A stretch of 64,000 nucleotides of DNA, taken from Polaribacter batillariae (GTDB lineage: Bacteria > Bacteroidota > Bacteroidia > Flavobacteriales > Flavobacteriaceae). Positions 35,555-44,472 of this stretch are shown one piece after another; the first letter of the stretch is position 1, and each line of letters begins with the position of its first letter. Position numbers and translations under genes: made by a program. The notes under the pieces are model-generated. The model made no database searches. It was not told the DNA's origin and saw nothing but the letters and a program-made list of their open reading frames with translations. The stretch covers positions 2,170,001 through 2,234,000 of the forward strand of contig NZ_CP071795.1 in NCBI RefSeq assembly GCF_017498485.1, given 5' to 3'.

Positions 35555-36265
35555 ACAACGCCAATTTGGTGCTTAGAAAGTGCAGGAGCTTCTAATTTTT
35601 GGAAAGCAGCTGGTATAATAACTGCAGGTTCTTTATCTGGTGGGGTTGGAAGTGTTATTTCTGGAGGTAAATTTTGGGATGGATTTAGAAATGGAGCTAT
35701 TAGTTCTTCTTTAAATCATGTGGCACATATGGTTAAAAGTGCTGTGCAAAAAGCAAAAAAATTAGTTGTAGGAATATATGGTGCAGGAGGCGAAGGGAGT
35801 GGTGATGGTAGTACTTTAAAAAAATATGTTGAAGATAAAGGAGGTAAGATGTTTGAATTTTACGAAGAAGGTAAGGCTTTAGATCATATAAAAAATAATC
35901 ACAGTGGTAAAAGTATAGAAATTTATGGTTACAGTCGAGGAGGAAATGCAGCTATTAGTATTGTCAATAGCTTAGGTAACGCTGGAATTTATGTCAGTAG
36001 ATTGGTTACTTTTGATCCACATCATTTTTGGAGTAGTACTTTTAAGTTAAAACATAGGGTTGGCAAAGTTCTTAATTTTTATCAAAGAAACCCGAGAACT
36101 GGTGGAATATTAGGTTGGTGGGGTAAGAATCCATATTGGGGTAGCCCAATTAAAGGAGGAGGAGCTTATAATGTAAATTATACTGGATTAAAAAATGTAA
36201 CGCATTTAAACATCATTAGGTTCAGTTTAAATGATCCACTTTATAATTCTTATAATAGTTTTTAA
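35555..36265 (+). pseudogene. Start-less RHS toxin module 6: alpha/beta-hydrolase (lipase-like)
   Basis: The frame of 236 codons begins at the core segment and lacks an ATG before 35720. The toxin part has KKLVVGIYGAGGEGSG, then SIEIYGYSRGGNAAISI with the nucleophile elbow GYSRG, VTFDPHHF with a candidate acid and VTHLNIIRF with a candidate His. This is the catalytic triad order of lipases and phospholipase-type effectors. The immunity gene starts 2 bases after the stop. No disabling mutation is seen in the toxin part. Confidence 0.75.
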
Positions 36266-36267
36266 TT

Positions 36268-36630
36268 ATGAAATATAAAAATATAGTAATAGTATTTATT
36301 TTACTAAGCATTTGTTTTATGTCATGTTTATCTAAAAAAGGAATAATAGAGGTGAAAATTCAAGCTATAGAAACTGCAAAAAATCAACCTAGGAAAAACT
36401 TAAGAGTTGAGGTTTTAAAGGTAAAAAATCCTCTATTTTCAATGAGAAGTTTTATTTTGATTCATACACTTAGAACTGATGATAAAGGCATTATTAGCTT
36501 TAAAACCAATGAAAAAGGAAATTATAGCATTCGTTTTTACAGAGATACAAGACCTGTTCCTTTTTATTGGATTGATACTTTAAAGGTTAAAGACCTAAAA
36601 GAAAATAAATTTTTTAAGTTAAGTTGGTAA
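36268..36630 (+). CDS. Putative immunity lipoprotein 6
   Basis: The product has 120 residues with a lipoprotein signal (IFILLSICFMSC-like, Cys near residue 20). The mature part is a transthyretin-like beta sandwich by appearance (NLRVEVLKVKNPLF, TDDKGIISFKTNEKGNYSIRF). It starts 2 bases after the lipase-like module. Periplasmic exposure fits protection from a phospholipid-attacking enzyme. Confidence 0.6.
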   Translation: MKYKNIVIVFILLSICFMSCLSKKGIIEVKIQAIETAKNQPRKNLRVEVLKVKNPLFSMRSFILIHTLRTDDKGIISFKTNEKGNYSIRFYRDTRPVPFYWIDTLKVKDLKENKFFKLSW

Positions 36631-36716
36631 AAAGTATTCTTTGAGTTATATACTAGAGGAGCAGTTTTGAATTAGGTAATTTATAATGACTTCTGATGAC
36701 AAATAAAAATTTAAGA

Positions 36717-36875
36717 ATGAAGAATTTAGCAGTTATAATATTTCTATTATTAATTTCTTGTAGTTCAGATGATACTCCAATTACAGAACCACAAGAAGAA
36801 CAATTTGCAGTAGAGTTGGTTGCTACAAGCACAAACGTAAATATAGACGAAGTAGCTACTTTTAAAATAGAATAA
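36717..36875 (+). CDS. Truncated lipoprotein leader, copy 7 (52 residues)
   Basis: The peptide has a lipoprotein signal (IFLLLISC), then SSDDTPITEPQEEQFAVEL, and ends at ATFKIE and TAA like the others. It is followed by the 28-base junction and then by RHS core sequence that is not deleted. Confidence 0.55.
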   Translation: MKNLAVIIFLLLISCSSDDTPITEPQEEQFAVELVATSTNVNIDEVATFKIE

Positions 36876-36903
36876 TATTTTTAACAAACGTTCTTTAACA
36901 TAA

Positions 36904-36951
36904 ACAACACTAATTTGGTGCTTGGGGAGAGGTTGATAAATTTAAAAAAGG
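36904..36951 (+). repeat. RHS core fragment without the deletion, cut by IS256
   Basis: After the junction, this copy continues GGTGCTTGGGGAGAGG and GATAAATTTAAAAAAG, collinear with the RHS core at 25472-25518. The other modules jump to the linker after GGTGCTT. The IS256 copy begins at 36952. This is therefore the start of what was once another RHS core-containing unit. Confidence 0.85.
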
Positions 36952-38334
36952 GACACTTTCCCACAAAGTGTGTAAGTTAAAAATTACAGGATTAAATTTT
37001 TCATAGTTTAATCCTGTTTTCAAATATAGCCAAAAATTGGTTAAGAATGATACCCCAATTTCTAATAGGCAATGTCCATTTTTTTGTTGATTCTCTCAAA
37101 GCTAAAAATACGGATTTAATTACAGCATCATCTGTTGGATATGAGAGTTTGTTTTTAGTGTATTTTCTAATTTTCCCATTTAAGTTTTCAATTAAATTTG
37201 TGGTATAAATAATGGTTCTGATTTCTAATGGGAAATCGAAGAAAACAGTGAGTTCATCCCAATTGTTTTCCCATGATTTAATGGCATAAGAATATTTGGA
37301 TTCCCATTTTTCTTTAAAGTCTTCTAAGGCTGCTTTTGCTGCTTCTTTTGTAGGAGCTGTATAGATTTGCTTCATATCTCTTGTAAAGGCTTTTTTATCT
37401 TTCCAGACTACATATTTACAAGAGTTTCTGATTTGATGAACCACACATATTTGTGTTACTGAATTGGAAAAAATAGTTTTAATGGTGTCTGTAAATCCGT
37501 TTAAATTATCAGTTGCTGTAATTAAAATGTCTTGTGTTCCTCTGGCTTTTATGTCGGTTAAAACGCTCATCCAAAAAGAGGAAGATTCGTTTTTTCCTAA
37601 CCAAAGTCCTAAAACTTCTTTTTTACCATCTACTCTAAGACCAACAGCAATGTAAATTGTTTTATTGATGACTTTGGAGTTTTCACGAACCTTAAAAACG
37701 ATGCCATCCATCCATACAATCAGATAAGTAGCTTCTAAAGGTCTATTTTTCCAAGCAATAATGTCAGCTGTAATTTTATCTGTGATTCTAGAAATGGCTG
37801 AACTAGAGATGTTAAAATTATACAATTCCCGTATTTGTTCTTCAATATCTGTAGTACTCATTCCTTTGGCATACAAAGAAATAATCAGGTTTTCAACTCC
37901 ATCTGCAGTGCTTTCTCGCTTTTTAATAAGCATTGGATTGAAAGTAGCATCGCGATCTCTTGGAACTTTTATTTTAGTTTCTCCTAAATGCGTCTTTATT
38001 GTTTTGGTTCCATAGCCATTTCGTGAATTAGGATTGTTGCTTTTTTGATGCTTATCGTAATCTAAATGTGCATCTAATTCGCCCTCTAAAATCTTTTCTA
38101 CACCACGTTTGTGCAGTTGTTCTATAAAACTGGTTAGTTCTGAACCTGTTTTAAATTGTTTTAAAAATTCTTCGTTTAATAAATCTTCTGGTTTCATAAT
38201 AAAAGTGTGTTTATAAATTTAGTGATTATTTAATCGTAAAGTTATTTCCGAAATTTTTCCTCATGGAGCAATTTAAATATTGCTCTAGAAAAATTTCAGA
38301 ATAACTTTACTTACACACTTTTTGGTTTAGTACC
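36952..38334 (-). mobile_element. IS256-family element, copy 1 (no target duplication)
   Basis: The element is 1383 bp. Its ends share AAAGTGTGTAAGT in inverted orientation. It is nearly identical to the copy at 61303-62686. The left flank is RHS core and the right flank is the 3' end of an unrelated gene. The 8-base flanks do not match, unlike those of copy 2, so a deletion or recombination has replaced one side. Confidence 0.9.
37001..38197 (-). CDS. IS256-family transposase (mutator type)
   Basis: The product has 398 residues, a normal length. The DDE residues sit in [25 protein letters not shown] and [20 protein letters not shown], and the family C[VI]VHQIRNS motif is present ([15 protein letters not shown]). 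It differs from the copy at 61352 by six residues (for example NFNISS against DYNISS and FSNSV against FPNSV). It appears intact and possibly active. Encoded on the minus strand. Confidence 0.97.
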   Translation of the reverse strand: MKPEDLLNEEFLKQFKTGSELTSFIEQLHKRGVEKILEGELDAHLDYDKHQKSNNPNSRNGYGTKTIKTHLGETKIKVPRDRDATFNPMLIKKRESTADGVENLIISLYAKGMSTTDIEEQIRELYNFNISSSAISRITDKITADIIAWKNRPLEATYLIVWMDGIVFKVRENSKVINKTIYIAVGLRVDGKKEVLGLWLGKNESSSFWMSVLTDIKARGTQDILITATDNLNGFTDTIKTIFSNSVTQICVVHQIRNSCKYVVWKDKKAFTRDMKQIYTAPTKEAAKAALEDFKEKWESKYSYAIKSWENNWDELTVFFDFPLEIRTIIYTTNLIENLNGKIRKYTKNKLSYPTDDAVIKSVFLALRESTKKWTLPIRNWGIILNQFLAIFENRIKL

Positions 38335-39145
38335 ATTCGACTTTCAATATAAAAATATCTCCAGGCACTTTAATCCTATTTCTCGATTTTGTTGGGTTGC
38401 CCTCTTCATCGATTTCTTCTTTTCTTATTTCATTACCACTTTCATCTAAAACCTTATTCTTCTTCTTATACCTATGTGTATCAATTAAGTAAACCTTATC
38501 AAGTTGGGTTATATCATCACTTTTTAAGTCATAATCTGCAACATATCCAGTATATAATTCTTTTCTATCATTTTGTTCACTTACTGAAACTAAAATATCT
38601 GCATATGTCATCAAAGTATTTTGGTCTACTCCTTTATTTCCTTTAAATGATATTTTGTGAGCCTCTTCAAATTTTTTCATATTCAGTACCTCTCCACTAA
38701 AAATATAATACCACTGATTTTTAAACCTGAAGAGCTTAAACTTTTTATCCCATTTTTGTAATCTTATAAACCTGCTGCAAACAAAACCTATAAAAGAAGA
38801 AAAAATAAAGGTTGCAAGTGAATATATAAAGAATCTAATAATATCGTTATCAATAAAGGTTTTTGTAGCTTCTTGTGTACCATTAGAACCATCAGAAGTT
38901 ACATCTCTAAATATTACAAAAACATCTAAAAAACTAGATTCAAAGCCAAGAGAAAAGTGATAGATAATTAAACATAAAATTTGAACTATAATCCCTGGTA
39001 CTATACTAAAAAAAATTGAATGTAGAACAGGGTCTTTGGTATTGAATTGTTTAGAAAACTCACCATAAAAATAAAATCTTCTAAATAAAATACCCGGAAT
39101 TACAATGGATATAAAAAAGGCTATGAAACCTATAGTCAGATTCAT
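38327..39145 (-). CDS. Membrane protein of unknown function, 3' end altered by IS256
   Basis: The product has 272 residues. Three hydrophobic segments (about 5-20, 44-66 and 103-125) anchor a soluble C-terminal part (FKLFRFKNQWYYIFSGEV, YADILVSVSEQNDRKELYTGYVADYDL). The last codons and the stop (38327-38334) are made by the end of IS256 copy 1, so the original C-terminus is lost or altered. The family is not named by me; similar membrane proteins occur in other Bacteroidota. The 79-residue membrane protein follows upstream in the same strand with a 9-base gap, suggesting an operon. Confidence 0.65.
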   Translation of the reverse strand: MNLTIGFIAFFISIVIPGILFRRFYFYGEFSKQFNTKDPVLHSIFFSIVPGIIVQILCLIIYHFSLGFESSFLDVFVIFRDVTSDGSNGTQEATKTFIDNDIIRFFIYSLATFIFSSFIGFVCSRFIRLQKWDKKFKLFRFKNQWYYIFSGEVLNMKKFEEAHKISFKGNKGVDQNTLMTYADILVSVSEQNDRKELYTGYVADYDLKSDDITQLDKVYLIDTHRYKKKNKVLDESGNEIRKEEIDEEGNPTKSRNRIKVPGDIFILKVEWY

Positions 39146-39154
39146 AGCCTTTTA

Positions 39155-39394
39155 TTATAAAATTGATTCTAATTTTGTTTTATTCCAATCTCCTGTATTG
39201 TGATAATCATCTACAGCTTCACGAAGTTGACTAGCCGTGTCAGGATTTTGTATAGCTTTTAAACCATCGTCAGAAATAACTTTTGTTTCAGTGTCAGAAG
39301 TTATATTCTTTAGTTTGTGATAAACGAAACCAAGGATATATAAAATACCAATGATTGCTAAAATACTTTCGAATGTATTTTTATTGTTTTCCAT
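39155..39394 (-). CDS. Small single-span membrane protein
   Basis: The product has 79 residues with one membrane segment (ILAIIGILYILGFVYHKL, residues 11-28) and an acidic soluble tail (LREAVDDYHNTGDW). It lies 9 bases upstream of the larger membrane protein gene. Function unknown. The conserved spacing suggests the two act together. Confidence 0.6.
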   Translation of the reverse strand: MENNKNTFESILAIIGILYILGFVYHKLKNITSDTETKVISDDGLKAIQNPDTASQLREAVDDYHNTGDWNKTKLESIL

Positions 39395-39485
39395 ATCTTC
39401 TGCTAAATTATTTATTTTATTAGTATTAAAAAAATCTTTTGTATCATTTTATATAAAAATTAGCAAAAAGTATACCAGCCCCAAA

Positions 39486-39513
39486 AAAAACACTCAATCA
39501 AATGAGTGTTTTT
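39486..39513. terminator. Rho-independent terminator
   Basis: An 11-bp stem (AAAAACACTCA / TGAGTGTTTTT) with a 6-base loop lies just after the stop at 39518 of the minus-strand gene run 41526-39518. Confidence 0.85.
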
Positions 39514-39517
39514 GTAT

Positions 39518-39958
39518 TCAATTTTCACCTGTCCAGATTTCTCTAGCTTTATTAAAACCACACCAACGATGGTTTTTATCAAACCCTCTTAAGGCAAGTT
39601 CATGACGTATAATTCGTTCAAGTGGTATTTTAGTTTCTAAAATGAAACGTAAAATTTCACCATCCATAACAGAAACCATTCCGATAATGCTTTCCCAATG
39701 AGGAAGTAGTTCTTCATCTTGTCGAATTAGATCAAGTTTTCTATAAGAAAGTTCAGCATAATCTTTTGGTAAAATATCAAGAAAGGAACTTTCCATTTCT
39801 TCTAAAGTAGCCTGTTCACAAACCGCAAAGTTTCTTTTAGGTCCTGGTATTACTCCAAAAGTAATTCCCGCAATTCGATACTTAAAGTTTAGCCACATTG
39901 CGTGGTCTATTGCTTTCTCTTCTGTATCGAATATGTCCAAATAAGTATCATCTTTCAT
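39518..39958 (-). CDS. Mobile-element protein of unknown function
   Basis: The product has 146 residues and no signal or membrane segment. Visible features are the aromatic acidic start (DTYLDIFDTEEKAIDHAMWL), PGPKRNFAVCE, and the C-terminal LALRGFDKNHRWCGFNKAREIW. It is the last gene of a five-gene minus-strand run (41526 to 39518) ending at a terminator. I do not recognise the family. Its company suggests an element housekeeping role. Confidence 0.6.
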   Translation of the reverse strand: MKDDTYLDIFDTEEKAIDHAMWLNFKYRIAGITFGVIPGPKRNFAVCEQATLEEMESSFLDILPKDYAELSYRKLDLIRQDEELLPHWESIIGMVSVMDGEILRFILETKIPLERIIRHELALRGFDKNHRWCGFNKAREIWTGEN

Positions 39959-39960
39959 AG

Positions 39961-40473
39961 TTATTTCTTTTTTGCTTCAGGTTCTTCTTTTGGAATTACT
40001 CGTCCATTTAAAGATATAATATCAGTACGTGATGACTTAGGGTCTGTTCCTTTTTTACGCAATAAACGTTGCGTATTAAATAAAGAGCGACATTTAATGT
40101 TGAACTCAGTATAATTAAAGGCATCTTCCTTCTTTTTAAAGGTTTTTACATACGCATCATACAACTCAACATTAGTAAGCTGATTGTCTTTAGCTTTCAT
40201 AACAATATCCATTACTAAAGAAGCGACAGGATTCAAACCCCTCTCCGACTCCGAAAAATCGAAGCCAAGTTCTTCAATACGTTTGCGTTGTTCATCATCT
40301 GCATATTTTAAGAGTACTGTAACATCACGTCTATAATCTTTCAGACGATCTACCACATTTCTCTTGTTTTCTTTCGCAGTTTCAATTTGTGCTTCTGTTT
40401 GCTTCAGAAGACTTTGGTCGGTTTTGATGTTTTCAATTAAAACATCTACAATTGTTGCATTCATAATATTCAA
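39961..40473 (-). CDS. Mobile-element protein with coiled-coil start
   Basis: The product has 170 residues. Residues 15-60 are a charged helical region likely to form a coiled coil (QSLLKQTEAQIETAKENKRN). The middle (LTNVELYDAYVKTFKKKEDAF) has a winged-helix-like look, as in HARE or MarR-like folds. It ends with a lysine/glutamate-rich tail. The start at 40473 has a second ATG three codons later. It lies 2 bases before the next gene. Function unknown. Confidence 0.55.
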   Translation of the reverse strand: MNIMNATIVDVLIENIKTDQSLLKQTEAQIETAKENKRNVVDRLKDYRRDVTVLLKYADDEQRKRIEELGFDFSESERGLNPVASLVMDIVMKAKDNQLTNVELYDAYVKTFKKKEDAFNYTEFNIKCRSLFNTQRLLRKKGTDPKSSRTDIISLNGRVIPKEEPEAKKK

Positions 40474-40493
40474 TTTTAAAATTAATATTTAGC

Positions 40494-41093
40494 TTAAGTT
40501 AATAGCCAAAGGCTATGTACCACGAGTTCATCTCGAGTAAATTTTTCTTCAATAATAATGTTGTCTATTTCAGCTTCAGCTTCTTCTTTGGTATCGAAAA
40601 AATAAGAAGGCTTTGTAGTAAGAGCATAGACATCTTCAGCCAATACATCACTTGCAAAAATGGCAAATACTCTTTTGGTAGTTCCTGTCTTTACAAGTAA
40701 ACTTCTATAGTTTGAAGTGTCATATTCATCCCAATTCTCAACAGGTTTTGATGCCAGATAGTGAATTTGATTTTGCGTTCTTTCAAAGAACGCATCCACA
40801 TTTTCTTGAGAATTACTAGGTGTTTGAGTCATTTGTTTTTCAAGACCATGAACTGTCCAAAGCAATACATTTAACTCGCTATTTATTAACTCGATTAGTT
40901 TAGAACGCTCCATAAATCCAAGCGCATTTTTGCTCCAAACATCACGATACAACCAATGAATCATTTCACGCAATTCAGAATCGGTGTAATAATTCATTAG
41001 TTCTGTATCTATTTTTACTTCCTTTATAGATTCTAAAAAAGGTTCTAACCTGTTTAAGAAAAATAAGATTTGTTTGTAGTTTCTAAGTTTCAT
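40494..41093 (-). CDS. Mobile-element protein of unknown function
   Basis: The product has 199 residues, mostly helical (LRNYKQILFFLNRLEPFLE, ELREMIHWLYRDVW). The C-terminal 60 residues have an alpha/beta pattern (RVFAIFASDVLAEDVYALT). Its ATG overlaps the stop of the 71-residue gene upstream by 4 bases (ATGA type), so the two are coupled. No family is recognised. Confidence 0.55.
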   Translation of the reverse strand: MKLRNYKQILFFLNRLEPFLESIKEVKIDTELMNYYTDSELREMIHWLYRDVWSKNALGFMERSKLIELINSELNVLLWTVHGLEKQMTQTPSNSQENVDAFFERTQNQIHYLASKPVENWDEYDTSNYRSLLVKTGTTKRVFAIFASDVLAEDVYALTTKPSYFFDTKEEAEAEIDNIIIEEKFTRDELVVHSLWLLT

Positions 41094-41305
41094 TCGTCTT
41101 CGCTTTTAGGTTCACAATGATTTTCTATGGTCGCTAATAAGTGATTATAATCACCACTTTTAGCATCTTCCATCACTAGTTCAATTTCTTCTGGTGTCCA
41201 GCCTTCTTTTTTAGCTTGTCTTCGAAAGACCCCCATAATTACAAAGGCATTTCCATCCACTCCAATCAAATTAAGATTGACTGTTTTTTCAATTACTTTT
41301 TTCAT
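41090..41305 (-). CDS. Small element protein, paralogue of the next gene
   Basis: The product has 71 residues. The core AKKEGWTPEEIELVMEDA followed by YNHLLATIENHC aligns with AKEKGWTSEEIQNVL and DHLIATILEYC of the neighbour at 41323. Such proteins are common in flavobacterial plasmids and integrative elements, but no function is known to me. The helix-turn shape and lack of signal suggest a cytosolic regulator or structural protein. Overlaps the downstream gene by 4 bases. Confidence 0.65.
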   Translation of the reverse strand: MKKVIEKTVNLNLIGVDGNAFVIMGVFRRQAKKEGWTPEEIELVMEDAKSGDYNHLLATIENHCEPKSEDE

Positions 41306-41322
41306 TTTTTAGGATTAAGAGA

Positions 41323-41526
41323 TTAGTATTTACAATATTCAAGAATGGTTGCTATCAAATGATCTTCATCATCATGTTTGGTAGCCTCAGTAAGTACATT
41401 TTGGATTTCTTCTGAAGTCCAGCCTTTTTCTTTGGCTAGATGTTGGAAGAGTTCTAAAGTAGCTTGCGTAGTTCCTTTAAAACCTCGAAAATCGAAGTCA
41501 ATCATTTTGTTTTGTGTTGTATTCAT
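41323..41526 (-). CDS. Small element protein, paralogue of the previous gene
   Basis: The product has 67 residues and is a tandem paralogue of the 41090 gene, sharing the GWTxEEI core and LIATILEYC end. A gene duplication is the simplest explanation. The first residues (NTTQNKMIDFDFRGFKG) differ, which may reflect different partners. It opens the minus-strand run that ends at 39518, and lies 23 bases after the broken methylase gene. Confidence 0.6.
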   Translation of the reverse strand: MNTTQNKMIDFDFRGFKGTTQATLELFQHLAKEKGWTSEEIQNVLTEATKHDDEDHLIATILEYCKY

Positions 41527-42155
41527 TTATTTGGTTTTTAAATTTGTAATTATTCTAATGGAAAGTTTGCAGTAAGCACTTCCGTTTTGGTTTTATTCTT
41601 TTTAGATTTAGTTTGATTTGCAGATACTAATTGTTCAATAGATTTTGTATGCCAACCATTAAGATTTGTAAACTCCGTAAGAATTTCTGAAGGATAACTA
41701 CTCAAAATGAATTTCCCTTTGAGTGATGTTAAAACTTCTAAAAGTTCTCTAAAATCTTCAACTGTGTAATTTCCATAGTGTCCCATATTCGAATTGAAAT
41801 AAGGCGGATCCACATAATTGAAGGTCGTAACACTATCTCGTAGCTTTAAAATTTTTAAAGCGTCTGTGCACTCAATTTGAGTTCCTTTTAAGCGTTCTTT
41901 TAATGCTGGATTTAGAAGTTCTTTTTTCTTCTCCCAACCCATTGCTTTGGTTCCCTTGGTATAACAACCAAAAGAACCAATACGTCCAGAGAACCCCATA
42001 TTTGTTAATACAAAGAATGCCCAAGCACGCTGTAAATCTGTAAAGAAAACAGGGTGTTTATACATATTTAAAGCCACATTATAAACGACTCGTGAATACG
42101 CAGTGACCATAATTTTAGACCTTAAAGCTTCAAAATCTTCGTGAAGCACTTTATA

Positions 42156-43163
42156 ACCTGAGTTCGATTAATAAATTGTCAACTGATTAGACTTTACAGT
42201 CTGATATTTTATAGCAGGTTTTTTTGGTAAAAAGCTATATGCAATAAGACCTGCGATTATGTTTGACAAGAAATTAGTAAAACTTCTATGTCTAGAATGT
42301 TCAATTTGACAAATATTTTGAGTTCGTCATTTACGGTTTCAATAACAGAGCGTTTACGCAGTAAAATTTTATCACTCATTGTCATTAAAGAATTCTTCAT
42401 ATTGTTTTTAATATGAGTAATTAAATGCAATCCATCAGCAAAAAGTAACTGCATTAAATCTTTTCCAACATAACCTTTGTCCGCATATAACTTACCATAA
42501 ATTTTATCTAAAAAAGACTTCTTTTTTAATGGCGTTCTATCATCAACATTAGCTTGGGTTATGCAGAAGTTTAGGATTTCACCTTTATCATTTATAACGA
42601 TATGCAATTTAAAGCCATGGAACCATCCTATAGTGGATTTTCCAGTGGTTGCAATGCCTTTAAATACTTTATTATTCTTAATTCGTTTGGGGCTGCAAAC
42701 TCTAACAGGTGTAGAATCTACAAAAGAAATACCCGTAGAATTACCTAAACAACATGTCTTTAAAAATAAAGTCATTGGCATGAGGTTTTGCTGCATGAGT
42801 TCTGTAAATCTATTGTATGAAACTGTAGCTGGGAAATCATCTTGCATATGCTTTTGCAAGTAATACACGTAAAAGTGTTTAAAGGTCCTAAAACCACTAA
42901 GCTGAAACAAAATGGTAATGGTAATTACCTCGCTATTTGACATAACACTGGGACGTTTTGATGGATTGCCTAAAAGGTGTTTACTGACTATTTGGTCATA
43001 TTCTTTACAAAATTCATCAACAAGACAGAAAATTTCAGTAATTTTAGAGTAGATTATCATAGATAGATTTTTAGATTAATAAATTGAAATTCAATACTTT
43101 AATTTACTGAAAATCTATCTTTTTTACTAGAAAAAAATGCCTAAATTTTAATCGAACTCAGGT
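42156..43163 (-). mobile_element. IS982-family element inside the methylase gene
   Basis: The element is 1008 bp with perfect 16-bp terminal inverted repeats (ACCTGAGTTCGATTAA at 42156-42171, complement at 43148-43163). TTATA flanks it on both sides (42151-42155 and 43164-43168), consistent with a target duplication of at least 5 bases. Confidence 0.92.
42168..43060 (-). pseudogene. IS982-family transposase with a one-base frameshift
   Basis: The first 245 residues are a normal IS982 transposase: [18 protein letters not shown] with the first Asp, [18 protein letters not shown], and [12 protein letters not shown] with the second Asp. A missing A in the run after the [14 protein letters not shown] segment (near 42320) shifts the frame and ends the ORF at 42257. 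In the other frame the expected tail continues ([26 protein letters not shown]) to a stop at 42168. It is probably inactive. Confidence 0.85.
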
Positions 43164-43333
43164 TTATAAAAAATAGTAACAAAGGAATCTGTATCATTAA
43201 TAATTTCATTTTGCACTTTTGGTTTTAAAAAGAAAATAGCAGCACCGCCTGCAAACGCTTCTGTATAGGTGGTATGTTCTGGAATAAGTTCCACAATCAT
43301 TTTTGCTAAATTCTGTTTTCCACCATAGTAATA

Positions 43334-44472
43334 CCATTTAAACATTAAAAACGTTATAAAAAGATTTTAGATAAAATTCATATCCGGTTATAGACTTAAT
43401 GGTCTTATTATCCATTTGATAAACTAGGTGCTCTATTTTGGATTCTAGTATATCTAAAGTGTCATAAATTTTCATTGCAATTTTACTTTTAAGGTATTGC
43501 CAAACTTTTTCAGCTGGATTTAGTTCAGGGCAATATGCAGGGATAGGTAATAAAATAATATTATCAGGCAATTTTACATCTTTAGTAGAGTGGAAAGCTG
43601 CATTGTCAATAATTACAATTTTTAGTTCCAAAGGATTACAGGCACTTAAGTCTGTTAAATACTCAATAAAAAAGTCTTTACACACAGTATCTGTTAGCAT
43701 GCAGAAACTCTCACCGGTAATGGGTGAAAAACTTCCCCATAGCCATTTACTCTGATAACTATGTTTGTACTTTGCTATAGGTTTAACGCCTTTAGCTGTA
43801 ATGACTCTTTTTTGTTTGGTGATTAATCCAAAACGAGATTCATCTTGAAAAAATAAATTGACCGATTCAAAGTTATTTTTATTTAGTTTTGTTCTAAATA
43901 ATTTAAAAGTGTTTTCTAGGTTTTTTAAAAACCATTTCGGCTTTCGGGTCTTTTTTATAGTGTGACTTTCTTGATACTTTTAGCTTAGACTTATGTTTTC
44001 GCCTACAATGTGCATAAAGTGCACCATAATTTATCATCTCTGATAAATCTTCGGCTATACGAGCTTGTAACTCTATATAGGAAGTTATGGTGGTATCGCT
44101 ATTAGATAATGTCTTGGAGATATAGGCTTTTGCTCTATCTGAAATATGAACGGTATTATTACCTCCGCTATGTATTTCTAATAAATTTGAAAGGCCTCCT
44201 GTTTCATAGTCTTTAATCCAATTGCCTATGGTGGTTGGACGTCTGCCAAGCTTCTTTGCGATCGCATTACGATAGATGTATTTCCCGGACTTTATGTAGT
44301 ATAACATTTTTAAACGATCTCTTCGTAATTCTGTAGTGGTAGACTCATATAGTTTTCGCAATTCAACAGATTCTTCTTTAATGGATAAGGTAATTTTCTT
44401 TGGCATATTGAAAGATAATAAATTTTACCTCGAAAGATAATAAATATTATCTTGAATTCAAAGTTTAAATGG
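43334..44472 (-). mobile_element. IS630-family element inside the methylase gene
   Basis: The element is 1139 bp with inverted ends CCATTTAAAC (43334) and GTTTAAATGG (to 44472). It is flanked by TA on both sides (43332-43333 and 44473-44474), the family's target. Removing it restores the methylase frame (PITY-YGGK). Confidence 0.9.
43338..44406 (-). pseudogene. IS630-family transposase in two frames
   Basis: The N-terminal frame (44406-43903) has helix-turn-helix motifs (NAIAKKLGRRPTTIGNWIKD). The C-terminal frame (about 43915-43338) carries the DDE residues: FFQDESRFGLIT, VIIDNAAFHSTK and YCPELNPAEKVWQYLKSK. They meet at an A run near 43925, where the two frames differ by plus one. It is either a mutation in the homopolymer or a programmed shift. 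Together they would make a normal transposase of about 350 residues. Confidence 0.85.

Noticed and set aside
20199..36630. Type VI secretion effector locus
   Set aside because: There is no VgrG, Hcp, PAAR domain or T6SS gene in the window. The N-terminus is SpvB-type and a T9SS sorting-domain protein precedes it, so another export route is more likely.
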